From: Typhlomys cinereus
Lineage: Eukaryota > Chordata > Mammalia > Rodentia > Platacanthomyidae
DNA: 64,000 nucleotides
Direction of reading: 5' to 3'
Assembly: GCA_023101885.1 (NCBI GenBank)
Contig: JALPQD010000413.1
Coordinates: 1,275,650 to 1,339,649, forward strand
This document shows positions 24,310-35,460 of the stretch, in pieces. Below the pieces are notes generated by a model. That model saw only the letters and a program-made list of their open reading frames with translations. It searched no databases and was not told the DNA's origin. Both the position numbers and the translations under genes were made by a program. How positions within the stretch are numbered: the stretch's first letter is position 1; each line of letters begins with the position of its first letter.

Positions 24310-24780
24310 GAAAGAAGAGGAAAGGCTTATTTGGGCTCCTGCTTTCAGAGATTTCTGTCCACAGTCGCCACACTAGTTTTAGCCTATGGCACCCTACCAC
24401 ACCATAATGGGAGCATGTGGCAGAGGAGGCAGATTTGCCCCGTGGCATCTGGGAAGCAAAGATACAGAAGAAGGGCCATGGCCTCAATATCCTTGCAAGG
24501 GTACCCCAATGATTTAACTTCCTTTGACTACCCACCCCACAGCACCAAAGCTGGGAATTGAACCCAGGGCCTCCATGTGCCAGGCAAGCACTCTACCACT
24601 AAGATGCATTTCCAGCTAAGGCACTACCTCTAAAAGGTTCTGCCATCTCCCATTAGCACTGTGGACTGGCCACCAAGCCTTCATCACATGGGCCTGTGGG
24701 AGGTGCTTGCAGGCCATAATCTATTCAGTCAGCAGTGACAGTCTAGGCTCACTCATTTGTGGGGTTACTTGGACTTAGGA
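24310..24780 (-). mobile_element. MaLR-type LTR remnant with nested ID-like SINE
   Basis: AGGCTTATTTGGGCTCCTGC, CCATAATGGGAGCATGTGGC and CACTACCTCTAAAAGGTTCT resemble a rodent MaLR-type antisense LTR. An ID-like antisense SINE sits at about 24548-24616 (TGGGAATTGAACCCAGGGCC to CTCTACCACTAAGATGC). Confidence 0.5.
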
Positions 24781-25399
24781 TTTGCTTTCTAAGTTACTTC
24801 CCTGTGCCCTTGAAAGGTGAACCAACTGTCTGTCCTCAGACATTTCCCACAGGGAGAGTCTGACCTCCCCACACAGATGCGATGAAGTATTTGGTACTCA
24901 GAGCATGATTAAAGCCATCACTGCAGTGACAGCAAGCAGAGAAGCATGAAGACAGCCCATCTGTACTAGCCCCCATGCTGCTTTTCCTTACACAGAAAAC
25001 CACATGCTCAGGGCCAAGTAGTCCACAGGCGAGTCTCCTGTGCGCCACGATACTCACCATTTGTTTACAAGTTCCACAGAGTGGAACAGCATCATTCACA
25101 TGAGTGGCACATAATACACCCTCAATGTACAGTCCTTTGTTAAGTATTGCACCTCCATGTACGAAACAGGAGTCTGGATGTGCCTGCGAGAGGGGCTCTT
25201 TCAGCGTGGACAGGTGCTCATTCTGATGGGTGAGATGATTCAGTCACTTGTCTTTGTATGGTTGTTGCAATCCTTCCTCTGTTGATAATGGGAATGACCA
25301 AACAACGTAGGGAAAGAAGAGTTTGTAATCTCTTACAGTTCATGCATGGCAGGAGAGTTCATAGCAATATCAGGACCTAAGGGACATACTGCTTTGCTT

Positions 25400-25592
25400 G
25401 CCAGCCTGCAGAATACTGAACTAGATCTCTCCATCCTGTCCACCTGCCTAGGGAGTAGTCCCACCCTCTGTGGTCTGGGTCTTCCCACATCAATCAGACA
25501 ATCTCCTAGCTCAGGAGCTTGCCTCGACTACTAGCTCTTCACAAATGTTCCCAGAGCTCAGCCTTTAATCGTCAAGTTGACATCTTTATATC
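25400..25592 (-). mobile_element. Solo LTR family A, partial old copy
   Basis: GGGTCTTCCCACATCAATCA GACAATCTCCT and GTTCCCAGAGCTCAGCC TTTAATCGTCAAGTTGACA align with the middle and end of 57775-58187. The 5' part is missing or unrecognisable. Confidence 0.65.
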
Positions 25593-26494
25593 TAACTAAC
25601 TCATGGCTTAGCATTTTTAAGATCAAGAAGCAAGATCAGGGATCCCTGGGTTCTTTCCCAGGGATGGTGAGGAGCAAGGCACCTAGAGCAAAGCAAACTA
25701 GAGCCCAGGGGAAAGGCGCATGTGACCACTGGCCAAATCAGCCACTGGAGTTCACTGGGGCCCTGTTCATAGTATTTGGCTCCTGGAGTCCCCGCACCAG
25801 GCACATAACCGGTTTGTGTTGGTTCCGTTCTTTGACTCTCTCCTGCTAATGGTCAGAAGTATATAAAGAGTAGATCTATCACCGGGGGTGGGGAAGGTGC
25901 CAGTACGGGAGCCACAAACCGTGCAGTTTACCCCACGCAGTGACAGCTGCCCTCAGAACTGCATGTCAGCCTGGGTCCCCTCTCCAGAGACCAGCAGCGA
26001 CTGGGAGATGTCACACCTGGCTCTTCCCACTAAGAAACGCTGTATGGGCCACATTCCTTCCTATTTCACCTGTCAGACTCTGGGGAACACAGTCTTCTCA
26101 ATGAGGAAGCACCACCTGGCAGCACCGCAGCTGAGTCCACTGTGTATTCTCTGGAGGATGGTGAGTTTAGGAAAGGCATCGTCCTAGGGAGCAGGGAGCC
26201 CGAGGAATCTGCACTCTGCTAGGCTTTATAGCACGGTATTTAGCAGATTTCAAAATACGGCATTCTGTGTTTCATACCAGGTGACGCTTTCTAGTTTCGG
26301 CAATGATGAATGAGGAGAAGTTGCAGAATTCCATCAGTGGGTGCAATGAACAAAACACCTGATTTCATGTTTTCCCCCCTGTACAAGCCTCCATCAGTGG
26401 CGACTATAAATTATGTAGGTCTCAGTATAGAAGCTCTTAACGTGTCTAACCCAAAATCGATTTTGAGCTCTTAGCAAGGTTTCTTTTCAATTGT

Positions 26495-26605
26495 CTTTTT
26501 GAGGCAAGACTGTGCTCTGTGGCCCAGGCTGGTTCAAGCTTGTGTCAGTCGTGCCTTTGCCTCCCAAAGCCGGGAAAATAGGCATGTACCACACACTTAG
26601 CTTCT
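26495..26605 (-). mobile_element. B1-like (7SL-derived) SINE
   Basis: TTTTTGAGGCAAGACTGTGC, GGCCCAGGCTGGTTCAAGC and TTGCCTCCCAAAGCCGGGAA AATAGGCATGTACC form the antisense order of a B1/Alu-like element. Confidence 0.7.
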
Positions 26606-27579
26606 TTGTGGAGTTTCTAAGGAGCCCAGTCTGCTGTTTTGTAGATAAGTCACATTGTTATTGGAGCAGGCATTGTAGATCTCCTAAGTGCTTTGCCCTT
26701 TACACCACAGAATCCTTTGAGCCCTTTGAGATCCACACGCACCTCTACCTGAGTCTACCTGTGGAGTGCTGTGCTGTCTCCCCCTCAGGACACTGAGAAG
26801 GGAAGAAAGTGCTTTCTTTGACTGTGGGACACCTCACTCCCTACCTGTTCCATGACAGCCAGTCTAACTTCCACAACTAGCTTGGAATCCCCAACTTTGG
26901 CACAGCGACTTCTCAACTCCTTCCAGCTGTGTCCCCAAATCCATGCTGACTCCTCCAAGGAGCCCGTCGTGCTCAGAGTGGCACCACTACTGTCTAACAA
27001 GAGCCCCCAGATTGGCACCCAACCTCCTTGAAAATAGGGTTTGAGTTCACATTCTCTACTTCATCCTGGTTGTCCAGGGGCCCCAGCACTAGCTGAACCC
27101 CAGCAGCAAGCACCAATGATAAGGGTGGGCCAGCCAGCAAGACCAAAGAAAGCACTTCCACTCCCATGGATTCCGAATAGGCTCCTGCAGCTCAGAAAGA
27201 ACATGCCCATGCAGCAGCAGTGGCCCTGAATGTAGGGTCCCGGGGTGAATGTTTCATCCGTACTGTACCCAGTGGCCCTTGGAAAAACGCAGGGCCATCA
27301 GTTTATTCTAAAGACAACAAACAGAGGTCCAGGAGGCCAGTTGCCCCCCACCCCCACCCTGGCTTGTGCTGCTAGGTGCAGCTGAGTTTTGATTCCAGGT
27401 GGCCTTCTCCTGGATTCTGGCTCTTTCGTGTCATTTATAGAGCCCTCTCACCCCCCCAACCCCCCCAAAAAAGCCACTTTTTTTTGCTTGATCATCTACC
27501 ACTTGGAAGAAACTTACAAAGTCCTCAGCGTGATTTAAAAATTGTAAACTAACAATAAGGTCACCATCCAGGAATTGCT

Positions 27580-27585
27580 GCTGTA

Positions 27586-27633
<48 letters not shown>

Positions 27634-28156
27634 GATATAAGAGGAACCTCAGTGTGTGTCCCTGTGCAGACCCAAAGGCGATATTGGAAATCATTCTGGA
27701 TTGTTGAACCTCCTTGTTGCTTTGCTCTGAGGATTCACAGACTCTGCCTTCTGAGGCCAGAACTGCAGACCGTTGCCATATTCACCAGCATTTAAAAAAT
27801 TTTTTTATTCAATTGTTCATGTGTGTTTATGTGTGTGTGTGTGTGTGTGTAGAACCACGGGCGAATTCAGGAACCACTATGGACCGCCTCCACCTCCTCC
27901 TTATTTACTCTGTCCCGGGATTCACAGGCTCCGCCCTACAAGGACCAGAAGCGCAGGGCGCCCCCTGCTTCCGCCCAGTGTCTATACGTGGGGTCTAGGA
28001 TCCGAACTCAGGACCTTCCCCCTGCAAGGCAGAGGCTCAACCCATGAGCCACCTCTCCAGCCCTTCATCAGCATTTTTATGAGAGGTCTGCGATCTGAGC
28101 TCAGGTCCTTCTGCTTGCAAGGCACTTTAACCACTGAGCCATTTCCCTAGCCCCTG
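27580..28156 (-). mobile_element. Older dominant-family SINE split by a young copy of the same family
   Basis: The outer copy has (GT)n at 27588-27630 and a diverged body to 27793. It resumes at about 28064 and ends CACTGAGCCATTTCCCTAGC. A much less diverged copy, 27794-28063, sits inside it. The TTCACCAGCATTT/TTCATCAGCATTT repeat at 27781-27793 and 28064-28076 marks the insertion (12 of 13 bases match). Confidence 0.88.
27794..28063 (-). mobile_element. Young dominant-family SINE, nested
   Basis: The antisense copy has a TTTTTTTATTCAATTG end (sense AATAAA-type tail) and (GT)n, then AGAACCACGGGCGAATTCAG and a G+C-rich body. It ends with the GAGCCACCTCTCCAGCCC head. It is highly similar to the copies at 614, 46208 and 53550. 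Confidence 0.9.
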
Positions 28157-28667
28157 CTGTTAGTATTGTTCTATGTCCTTTTGAAAGGCTTTTTCCATGC
28201 GTGTTTTGGTACCATTTCTACTGATTTTGAAAAGCTCCGTTTTGTGAATTACCATTGATTTATTCATGACCTCACTGTGAGACAATTTCAGATGCCAGTT
28301 TGACTAAAGGGTTGTTTTCCTTCTCTTCATTCATTCTCTTACCATTCATGCATTTCCTTCTTTGAACAATGGTCACTTGTCAGTTTTTGTGGGACGTTTT
28401 TTTTTTTGGCAGCTTCACAAAGTCTATTGTCTTCAGAAGCATCACTTCAAAGGCAGCGAGGCATGGTCGACTCCCTCTAATGCACACATGTAACAGACAA
28501 GATGTCAGTTTTTGAATGTGAAGTAACTAAAATAAACATGTCCTTCTGGCATACATATACTGTGTCTCGGGCACCTTGCAAAAGAGAGCCAACAGCACCT
28601 TCAGCAGGGCTGCATATTGTCAAGGGTCACAGCTGACACAAATAATGACCACATTTCTCCCTGGTAG

Positions 28668-28778
28668 GTGAAGTGGCTCCAACAACAAGAAGTGAAACGC
28701 AGAGTGAAGAGACAGGTGCGGAGTGACTCTCAGGCCCTTTATTTCAACGACCCCATTTGGTCCAACATGTGGTACATG
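28668..28778 (+). CDS. Pcsk6: PCSK6/PACE4 exon with autocatalytic propeptide cleavage site (exon 3 inferred)
   Basis: This 111-base exon has 37 codons in phase 0-0. It begins VKWLQQQEVKRRVKR and continues QVRSDSQALYFND to end at NMWYM. The KRRVKR|Q junction is the primary site where the convertase removes its own propeptide. The basic residues at P4 (R), P2 (K) and P1 (R) are all present, so zymogen activation should be intact. The rest is the N-terminal arm of the mature catalytic domain (YFNDPIWSNMWY, conserved in all furin-like convertases). By human numbering this is about residues 135-171. Relative to the remembered human protein I note SDS for SDP and WYM for WYL, both mild changes. The acceptor is TAG at 28665-28667 and the donor is a strong GTGAGT. 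Confidence 0.96.
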
Positions 28779-29304
28779 GTGAGTGGTGTGGGAGCCTCTC
28801 TCAGCCCCTCTGTGTGTGCCCTTCTGTGTGTGCTGTCTTCAAGGTGGGTCCATTTTCTCCACTGAGTTCCTAGAACAGCTCCATAACAGACATTCTTCCT
28901 CTTGACTGTAAACCCCATACTTCAAGAATCAATATTCATGATTCCTTTTGTGCTGAAATTGTGCAAAGGTCCAGGGAGGGTCTGTGGAGGGAAGAGAGTT
29001 GGTACAAGCTGCAGGATGAACTGAATGGTGATGACCTGTCATTAGACAGAGTCCCTGACAGGATGTAGTGGCCTGGAAAAGTGGTAGATACCTTACCAGG
29101 AGCAGAAGGCCCAGAAACCCCCTCAATTACTCTTCCTGTGATCAGGTAAAGAAGGAGGAGGGGGGGTCTCAGGTAACTAAGGGAAAAGCTCCCATTTCCT
29201 CTTGCTTGCTTGCCAGTGGGATCTCCCTTCTCTGGGTTGGCACACCATGCCCATTCAATAGCAGGAGTGTCCCTACCTGAGCCTCATGTCTCCTGTACTT
29301 ACAG
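28779..29304 (+). other. Pcsk6: Pcsk6 intron 3, short
   Basis: This 526-base intron lies between the cleavage-site exon and the catalytic-Asp exon. It runs from GTGAGT to CTTACAG. I see no recognisable transposable element in it. The exon frame stays open for 29 codons into the intron, which is not evidence of coding. Confidence 0.85.
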
Positions 29305-29448
29305 CATTGTGCTGACAAGAACAGTCGCTGCCGGTCAGAAATGAACGTCCAGGCGGCATGGAAGAGAGGCTACACTGGGAAAAACGTGGTTGTCACTATC
29401 CTTGATGATGGTATAGAGAGGAATCATCCAGACCTGGCCCCAAACTAC
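29305..29448 (+). CDS. Pcsk6: PCSK6/PACE4 exon with catalytic Asp (exon 4 inferred)
   Basis: This 144-base exon has 48 codons in phase 0-0. It opens HCADKNSRCRSEMNVQ and continues through AAWKRGYTGKNVVVTILDDGIERNHPDLAPNY. It is the start of the subtilisin/kexin-type serine protease fold. The first Asp of the TILDDGIE motif, codon 29404-29406, is the catalytic-triad aspartate (D205 by human numbering). The HPDL motif after it is diagnostic of the family. Two Cys residues (HC and RC) occur as expected. The exon runs from CTTACAG to a consensus GTAAGT donor. WYM-HCADKN across the junction fits a rodent PACE4 rather than furin or PC5. Confidence 0.96.
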
Positions 29449-29539
29449 GTAAGTCTAGCCTCAGAGGTGATATGCAGTGGCATTCAGCCATGGTAATCAT
29501 TAAATTCGTCCATATCGTCTTCCTCCACTATTGCAGTTA

Positions 29540-29890
29540 CTCTTCTGTTCCTATGAGACAACACTCATGCCAACTTAAGGGAGAAAAGGGAGATTTATTT
29601 GGCTTACGGTTCCAGAGAGGATTTAGTCCTTCATGGTGGAAAAGGCATGGCAGGTGGCTAGAAGGTGTAGGCCACCGCAAACATTATGGTGAGCGAATTG
29701 TGAACTGCTAGAACAGTCTACCAGGTGAACAGGGTGGGATAACCAACTTCCATTCCCAACGCCTGGGACATGCCTTCCTCCAGCATGGCTCCACCTCCTA
29801 AAGGTGACACGACCTTCCCAAACAGCCAAATAGCCAAGGATTCAAACATGTGAACCTATGGGGACAACTTACATAAAACCATGACAACCA
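29540..29890 (-). mobile_element. MaLR-type LTR remnant
   Basis: AGGGAGATTTATTTGGCTTA CGGTTCCAGAG, GGTGGAAAAGGCATGGCAGG and GGCTCCACCTCCTAAAGGTG follow the layout of a common rodent MaLR-type LTR in antisense. Confidence 0.5.
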
Positions 29891-30069
29891 CCCAAGCCCA
29901 TTAAATTAGGAAATCCCAAAAAACATGGTTGGGAAGGTCTGGGGCCGCAAACATTCTCCTATCGCTAGAGAGAGTGTTGACCTGCCACGTGTTTGTGGAA
30001 TCACACATATGTCTACAAACAAACATGTGGTCATCAGTTATCATGAAACTCATGTTGTGACTGTGAGCC

Positions 30070-30265
30070 ATGGCAGGTTGAAGCAGAGATTCTGGGCCCA
30101 GACAGCCTGGGTTCCTGTCCTGGCTCCACAGCTTACTTAAGTCCCTAGCAAGCTGCTTGATCTCTGCCTGTCATTATCTGCACCACAGAGATAAAAAAGA
30201 TGGAGGTTTTCTGAAGTGAGTTCTTAAAATGGAGAGAGCCTGATACATAGTAAATATGATAAATT
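30070..30265 (+). mobile_element. MIR SINE
   Basis: GATTCTGGGCCCAGACAGCC TGGGTTCC, GGCTCCACAGCTTACTTAAG and GCTGCTTGATCTCTGCCTGT are in the correct order for a nearly full-length MIR in sense. Confidence 0.8.
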
Positions 30266-30308
30266 GATTAAAATGCAGAACCTCATTGCTGAAAGAGGTT
30301 AAGTAAGG

Positions 30309-30497
30309 GCCGACAAAGTGGCTCAGCTGCTAAAAGGTGCCTGTACATAAACCTGGCAACCTTGAGTTCAATCCCCAAAGCCCACATCGTGAAGGAAAAA
30401 GCAGACTTCTGAAAGTTGTCTTCTAACCTCCACATGTTTGCTGTGGCCCATATGCACCCCCTTCCCTCTCTTTGTCTCTCAAATAAAATGGACAGAA
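30309..30497 (+). mobile_element. B2-like SINE
   Basis: GGCCGACAAAGTGGCTCAGC, ACCTTGAGTTCAATCCCC and GCCCACATCGTGAAGG show a tRNA-derived head and B2-type body. It ends CTCAAATAAAATGG. Confidence 0.75.
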
Positions 30498-30549
30498 TGT
30501 AGTTAAGTAACTCTCATCCACTATCATGTAGCCCTTAGAAATGAATCTT

Positions 30550-30840
30550 GAAGGCCTAGGAGATGACTCAACTTACAGTGCCCGCCACTCAAGGATGAGA
30601 ACCCGGAGTTCGCTTTCTGGTACCATATAAAGAAACGGGACATGATCACTATAACCCTAGTGCAGGAAACAGGAGGGTCCCTGGAGCCCACCGGTCAGCA
30701 GTTAAGTAGTCGGTGAGCTCCAGGTTCAGTGAGAGATTGAGGAAGACATCTGACAAAGACCTCTGGCCTCTACATGCACACATGTGTGCGTTGTCATGTG
30801 CACAACACATACACCGCATATACATAGAAAAGAAAATGAG
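30550..30840 (+). mobile_element. B2-superfamily SINE, diverged
   Basis: AAGGCCTAGGAGATGACTCA, a degenerate B box and GGTGAGCTCCAGGTTCAGTG AGAGATTGAGG are followed by a CATGTGTGCG-type tail. Confidence 0.6.
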
Positions 30841-31258
30841 GCTTGAAGACGGTGCTAACAGTGAAAAACTTTCGTGATATGTTTTTAAAGAAGGATAAAG
30901 ATTATATGATACTATTATAAATATGTAAAGACAACTAGCATAGTAAACTATGAAATTCAGGAAGTTCTGATATATGTGTGAGCCTACCTGAATGGGCGTG
31001 GGAGTGAAGAGTCACTATTATATTGGTACAGAGTTTTAGGTTTGTGAAAGGAAGAAAGCCCTGAAGATGGAAAGTTATGGTAAATGTACAAGAATGTGAG
31101 TGGTCTTAATGCCACCCAACTGCGAGGTCGTGGTTAGAGCCACAGGGAAGTTCTGTGAGTAATTTTCTGTATTTCTGAAACTTGGCCCAAAGGCAGTTAA
31201 AGACAGGGCCATGGTGCATGTTGTCTCTTGCCTTCTCTCACCAAAATCTCATCCCCAG

Positions 31259-31335
31259 GATTCCTATGCAAGCTATGACGTCAACGGAAACGATTACGAC
31301 CCATCTCCAAGATACGATGCCAGCAATGAAAATAA
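31259..31335 (+). CDS. Pcsk6: PCSK6/PACE4 exon between catalytic Asp and His (exon 5 inferred)
   Basis: This 77-base exon encodes 25 codons plus two bases of a split Lys codon. The peptide is DSYASYDVNGNDYDPSPRYD followed by ASNEN. The acidic loop (DVNGNDYDP) is in the region that coordinates calcium in furin-like convertases, which is general family knowledge and is not proven here. The acceptor is CCCCAG at 31253-31258 and the donor is AA|GTATGT. Using this donor joins AA to the A at 33600 and restores the family-invariant [12 protein letters not shown] across the junction, which fixes both boundaries. Confidence 0.95.
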
Positions 31336-31760
31336 GTATGTCCCTTGGCTTCCTCTTTCCCTTTTCTCCTCAGAATCATATGAGATGTCCTGGTGGTTCG
31401 TTGAACTCTGGGTGCTTCTTCACCCGATTGGGTGCTGTGGGCGACTTGTCTGGGACCCGAAAACTCTCCTGCCACTGCCTTTCAGGCACATTCTGTGGAT
31501 TTGCCTTCTTCCTGGAAGGTTGCAACCTCTACTGGTCTGCTGGAAACAGATTAGGCCGACATTGTTCCTGATTCCAACTTCTCGGGAATATTGTAAAAGA
31601 ATCGCCTTTTGTCTCCCAGTCTTCATGACCTATGTTAAGACATCAGTTTGGTCTGTCTGAACACAAAGGTCACACGGCTGAGCTTCTGTGCTTCCATTCT
31701 TGACCTCCCGGACAAAATGGAAGGCACGTGTGATGTTGCATAAATAAGGATTCCAATCTC

Positions 31761-31762
<2 letters not shown>

Positions 31763-31809
<47 letters not shown>
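31763..31809. repeat. (GT)n microsatellite
   Basis: About 23 uninterrupted GT units. No flanking SINE body is obvious. Confidence 0.95.
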
Positions 31810-31811
<2 letters not shown>

Positions 31812-31870
31812 CATTTTTTGTGCTTTGAGAGACCTTGCGGAAACTGTTTTTATGTCTGTGGAGTTGATAC

Positions 31871-31940
31871 CCACAGCCCAGGACTGCTGGGAGGGGTGAG
31901 ATGAGATCCACAGCTCCAGGACTGCTGGGAGTTGTGAGGG
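31871..31940. repeat. 37-bp imperfect tandem duplication
   Basis: CCACAGCCCAGGACTGCTGG GAGGGGTGAG recurs 37 bases later as CCACAGCTCCAGGACTGCTG GGAGTTGTGAG. Confidence 0.75.
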
Positions 31941-32214
31941 AGGTAATAGGAGAAGAACACCAAGGTGCAGTTATTTACATTATATAAATCACAATCTCTG
32001 TGATTAATCCTCGAGTGGTTGAGAGACATGCAAAGTGAATGGCAGCTTGGGTTGCTCCTGAGGGTTCTCTTGTAGCGCGTGGCCTTTCTCTGCAGCATGC
32101 CTGCTGCCCTTAGCCCTTATCATTCTTCCAAAAGTATTTAGAGGAAAGTAGCAGGAGCCCTTTCTTCTTTCCCACCGCGGACAAAGCTTTCACATGTGAA
32201 TGGCCTCCGACAAG

Positions 32215-32500
32215 GTTGTGTTAGCTTTCCATTGCTGTCATGAAATATCAGAAATGATCCAGTTCGTCATCAGTCGGCCCTTTGCTCTGGGCCTGTGGTG
32301 AGACAGTATGTTATGGTACAGGGTAGAGCAAGACAGCTCACCGTGTCAGCCAAGAAGCCGAAAAGGGAAGAGGATGTAGCTGGGGTCCCCCATTTCCCTC
32401 TCAGGGAGACCTTCAGTGACCTCAGGCCTCTCCTGGGGCTCCACAGCATCTAACGATGTCACCCTGGGAACCAAGCCTTTGTCACAGGAGCTTTGGCGGA
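32215..32500 (-). mobile_element. MaLR-type LTR-like remnant
   Basis: GTTAGCTTTCCATTGCTGTC ATGAAATATC and GGGCCTGTGGTGAGACAGTA TGTTATGGTACAGGG follow the start of a common antisense MaLR-type LTR. The rest is diverged. Confidence 0.45.
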
Positions 32501-33599
32501 ACATTCTACAAGCCTCTAAACAAGGCATTTTAACCTTCAGAGGACCAATTCCACTTGGTGCTGCGCAGGGCAGCTTACAGGTGATCTGTGTGCCATGTGC
32601 CAGACTGCTGAGTTCCCAGAACTCCAGAATAGCTTTCCCTGCCTCCCCACCTCACATCCCAAGGTGCCCTTCTGCTCAGCGGCGGGGACGCCTTCAGCAA
32701 AGGGCTTGCTTCCTGGTCACACATCAGGGGGCAGAGAGGCATGATCCATATCCCATGCAGTGGCCCTTGAAGGACAGAATTGAATCCCAGTGTGAGCTAT
32801 CGAGTTCTACCCCCAAGAATACCTCTAGCCTTGGGGCTATGAGAATTCTGGGGAATGACAGATGAGTCCTTCCACTCGGCTAAACATGCAGACCCAGGAC
32901 CAGTTTTAGAAGCTTTTCCAAATTCAAATCTGCGATTTTAAGTCCCTGTGGATTGTGTGCAGATGTACTGTTTAGTTCACCTGTGTTTTGGACACCTCTA
33001 CAGGAGCTAGCCTGGCATATGTGACCCTTACAGAGGAACATGACTTGTTTCTCTGGGACTTTCTTCAGCATTCCCCAATTGGCGTGGAGTCCAACTTAGC
33101 GTGTCCTTCCCCAGCTCCTACTGAATGGCTGGACAGAGGCCCGTCCCGGCTGAGCGTGTTGTGAGGGACACAGAGGGCATGAATGAGTGCGATGTGTTTC
33201 TCCTGTCATCCTGTTGGTCACGCAGGCATTAGCGCCACCACGCCTGGTGCCCAGCAGTGTGTCACCAATTATGGAGACAGAGTTGAGCCAGGTCTGTGAC
33301 GAATGGTGACAAGCTATAAAGGCCTGGGCCTTGGATGCCGGGAGCATCCGCCCTCACTAGTGAGTGGCCAGGGGAGGCGCCCTGCGAGAAACGACCTGAG
33401 AGCCAGCGTTTGTGGTCTGCAGGTGGGAGGGAGGGCTGGGCAAAGCCCGGATGGATGCTGTTCCCAAAGGGGCTGCAGAAACAGCTTTTGCAGGAGAAGG
33501 GACAGCTGGCTCTGGATGCATGGGAACCAAGTGCTGCACGAAGCTCATTGACTGTGCTGGGCCGGGGTCTTACGTTTGTTTTTGTTTCCTTTGCTTCAG

Positions 33600-33688
33600 A
33601 CACGGCACTCGTTGTGCAGGAGAAGTTGCCGCGTCAGCCAACAACTCTTACTGCATCGTGGGCATAGCGTACAATGCCAAAATAGGAG
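33600..33688 (+). CDS. Pcsk6: PCSK6/PACE4 exon with catalytic His (exon 6 inferred)
   Basis: This 89-base exon supplies the last base of a Lys codon, 29 whole codons and the first base of a Gly codon. It encodes [20 protein letters not shown] followed by GIAYNAKIG. The His codon 33601-33603, in the HGTRCAGE motif, is the catalytic histidine (H246 by human numbering). ANNSY contains an N-X-S sequon at a position matching a glycosylation site I remember for human PACE4 (N259). The acceptor is CTTCAG and the donor is G|GTAAGG. The split Gly is completed at 58640 to give KIGGIRML across a 25-kb intron. Confidence 0.96.
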
Positions 33689-35009
33689 GTAAGGCAGTGT
33701 GCGCACCTGGGAGTGGAGGACCCTGAGCCAGAACGAGCGTTCCAGGCTCAGCAGCCTCGTGTCCTCTGGCCCTGGCCATGGGCCTGAAAGAGCGATGCCA
33801 CCTGCGTCACAGCCCAGGCAGCTGGTCCAGTAGGTGGGGTCTTGCGATAGGAATCGTTCACTGCCTGAAACGATGTGGCAGAGGTGATCATCGCCTCTGC
33901 CAACAGACAGATGCTTCTAGCAGGCTGCCTCACCCTCTGGCCCGGGTCTTCTGGACCCCTGTCACTTTCCCAGACACATCTACGCATTCACTGGGGACTA
34001 CACCTTTCCTCCAGGGGCTGTGGCTCCCCAGAGAGCTTGCTGGCCCCATTTTCCTGGCCTATCCTTTGGCTAAGGACCTTCAGCATAGTGTCCCTGAGAC
34101 ACGCCCAGCCTTCTGTTTGTGCCTGCATTTCCACTTTACCATCTCTCCCCTCCTCGCCTCTAAATGCTATGTAGCCACTTCCAGTCCTCTGTGCATGGAA
34201 AAGTTTTCCCCACCAGGCATCCCCCCCATCTCTATCTTTTTGGTGGGTGTGGGTGTGTCCTGTGCTGACTCCGGCTGCATCTGGCTTTCTCGTGTAGCTC
34301 CTTATGTTGATTGGTGAGTCAAGCTGCCTTCCAGTGTGAGACTCTGGAACAAAGAGTCTCAGGTCCTTTAGTGTCTCCACTGGAGACTGGCAGTGTAGCA
34401 GTTGTCTTGAAGTGCCTCCCTAGGCAGGTATCACTGAGCAGGTGAGGCAAAAGAGAGGGTGCCAGGCAGCCTTGGCCTCCCCACGAGACCTGTCTGTCTC
34501 TCTGTCAGAAGAGCACTTGCTTCTCAGATGGTGGCTGCTGCTGCTTCTTAGGGAAGGTTACAGCCCCTCAGTCTCACCTCCACGTTAACATGAGATAGGG
34601 AGCAAAGCCAGGATCACCCAGGCCTTGGGGACTGTTTGAGTGACCATCAGTAGGTCTCAAGCTTTCAGTAAATCAGGACTCTGCTAGCCTTTTCCTTGGA
34701 GTCCTCAGAGCGGCTGGGGTTTGTCCCTGGGGACCAGGCGTGAGCCCATTCTCACCATAGTAGCCTGCGACCTCTCTCAGCCCAGGACGGACACATAGCC
34801 GCTGCCTCCGAGGTTCTTTTGACAATAAAGCCAAATGCCAAATGATAGGCAGGCATGCCTCAGGGCTAAATCTTCAGGAAGCTGCAGAGCTCCTCTCTCC
34901 TGCTGAAAGAGAATCAAAACAATTTGTCTGGCTTTGAGTGAGCAGTCACACCCCTCCCTTTACCCCATTAGGTTGTTTGAGCAGTGCACCTCAAAGCCCT
35001 CAAAGCTCT

Positions 35010-35130
35010 TTAAAGTAGCATCAGCATCGTCTGAGTCTATTTGAAATGTAGACTCCACGCCTCATGCCAGATCCCCAGATACCCAGAGGATTCGGCTGAA
35101 AATGGCGTTTTGAGAATACTGGCTTCAAGG
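35010..35130 (+). mobile_element. MER5A-like DNA transposon remnant (hAT-Charlie)
   Basis: AAAGTAGCATCAGCATCGTC TGAGTCTATTTGAAATG, GATCCCCAGATACCCAGAGG and GGCGTTTTGAGAATACTGG follow the MER5A layout. It is non-autonomous and very old. Confidence 0.65.
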
Positions 35131-35189
35131 AATCTCTGGGTCGCATGGGTAAGTGCGACTGTAAAGAGTCAGTGGAAGCGATACCCATA

Positions 35190-35460
35190 AAGAACCACAC
35201 AGTCTGGGAAGATGATTCAGGGGTTAAAGTCTTTGCCCACATGCAGAATTGCCTGAGTTTGGATCCCCAAATCCTACATAAAATACTGGAGGGAAATACC
35301 ATCGTCTGTAATTCTGGCCCTGGAAGAGCACAGACCAAAGTAATAAGGAGGTAAAGCCATCCAGGACGACTCCCAATGTCACCTTTGGACTTCTAAGCAC
35401 ACAGAAGTCTGTCACACACACAGGCACGCACGCGCGCCCACATGAGAATAAAGAAACAAC
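35190..35460 (+). mobile_element. Dominant-family SINE, old copy, sense
   Basis: GTCTGGGAAGATGATTCAGG GGTTAAAG, GAGTTTGGATCCCC and GCCATCCAGGACGACTCC match the family. It has a CACACACA/CGCGCG-type tail and AATAAAG end. Confidence 0.8.

Larger units (their letters stand above)
29449..31258 (+). other. Pcsk6: Pcsk6 intron 4
   Basis: This 1.8-kb intron runs from GTAAGT to CCCCAG. It contains an LTR-like stretch (about 29540-29890), a good MIR (about 30070-30265) and two B2-superfamily SINEs (about 30309-30497 and 30550-30840). I see nothing specific in 30845-31258. Confidence 0.85.
31336..33599 (+). other. Pcsk6: Pcsk6 intron 5
   Basis: This 2.26-kb intron contains a GT microsatellite (31763-31809), a small imperfect tandem duplication (31871-31940) and an LTR-like stretch at about 32215-32500. 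The remaining 32505-33590 is G+C-rich unique sequence with no recognisable element. Confidence 0.85.

Noticed and set aside
33335..33667. Long + frame overlapping the catalytic-His exon but in another frame
   Set aside because: It spans the intron 5/exon junction out of frame with the protease and has no recognisable domain; it is a chance open frame in G+C-rich sequence.
33778..34317. 179-residue open frame just after the catalytic-His exon
   Set aside because: No recognisable domain or family, no nearby promoter-like context, intronic and G+C-rich; nothing beyond length supports coding.
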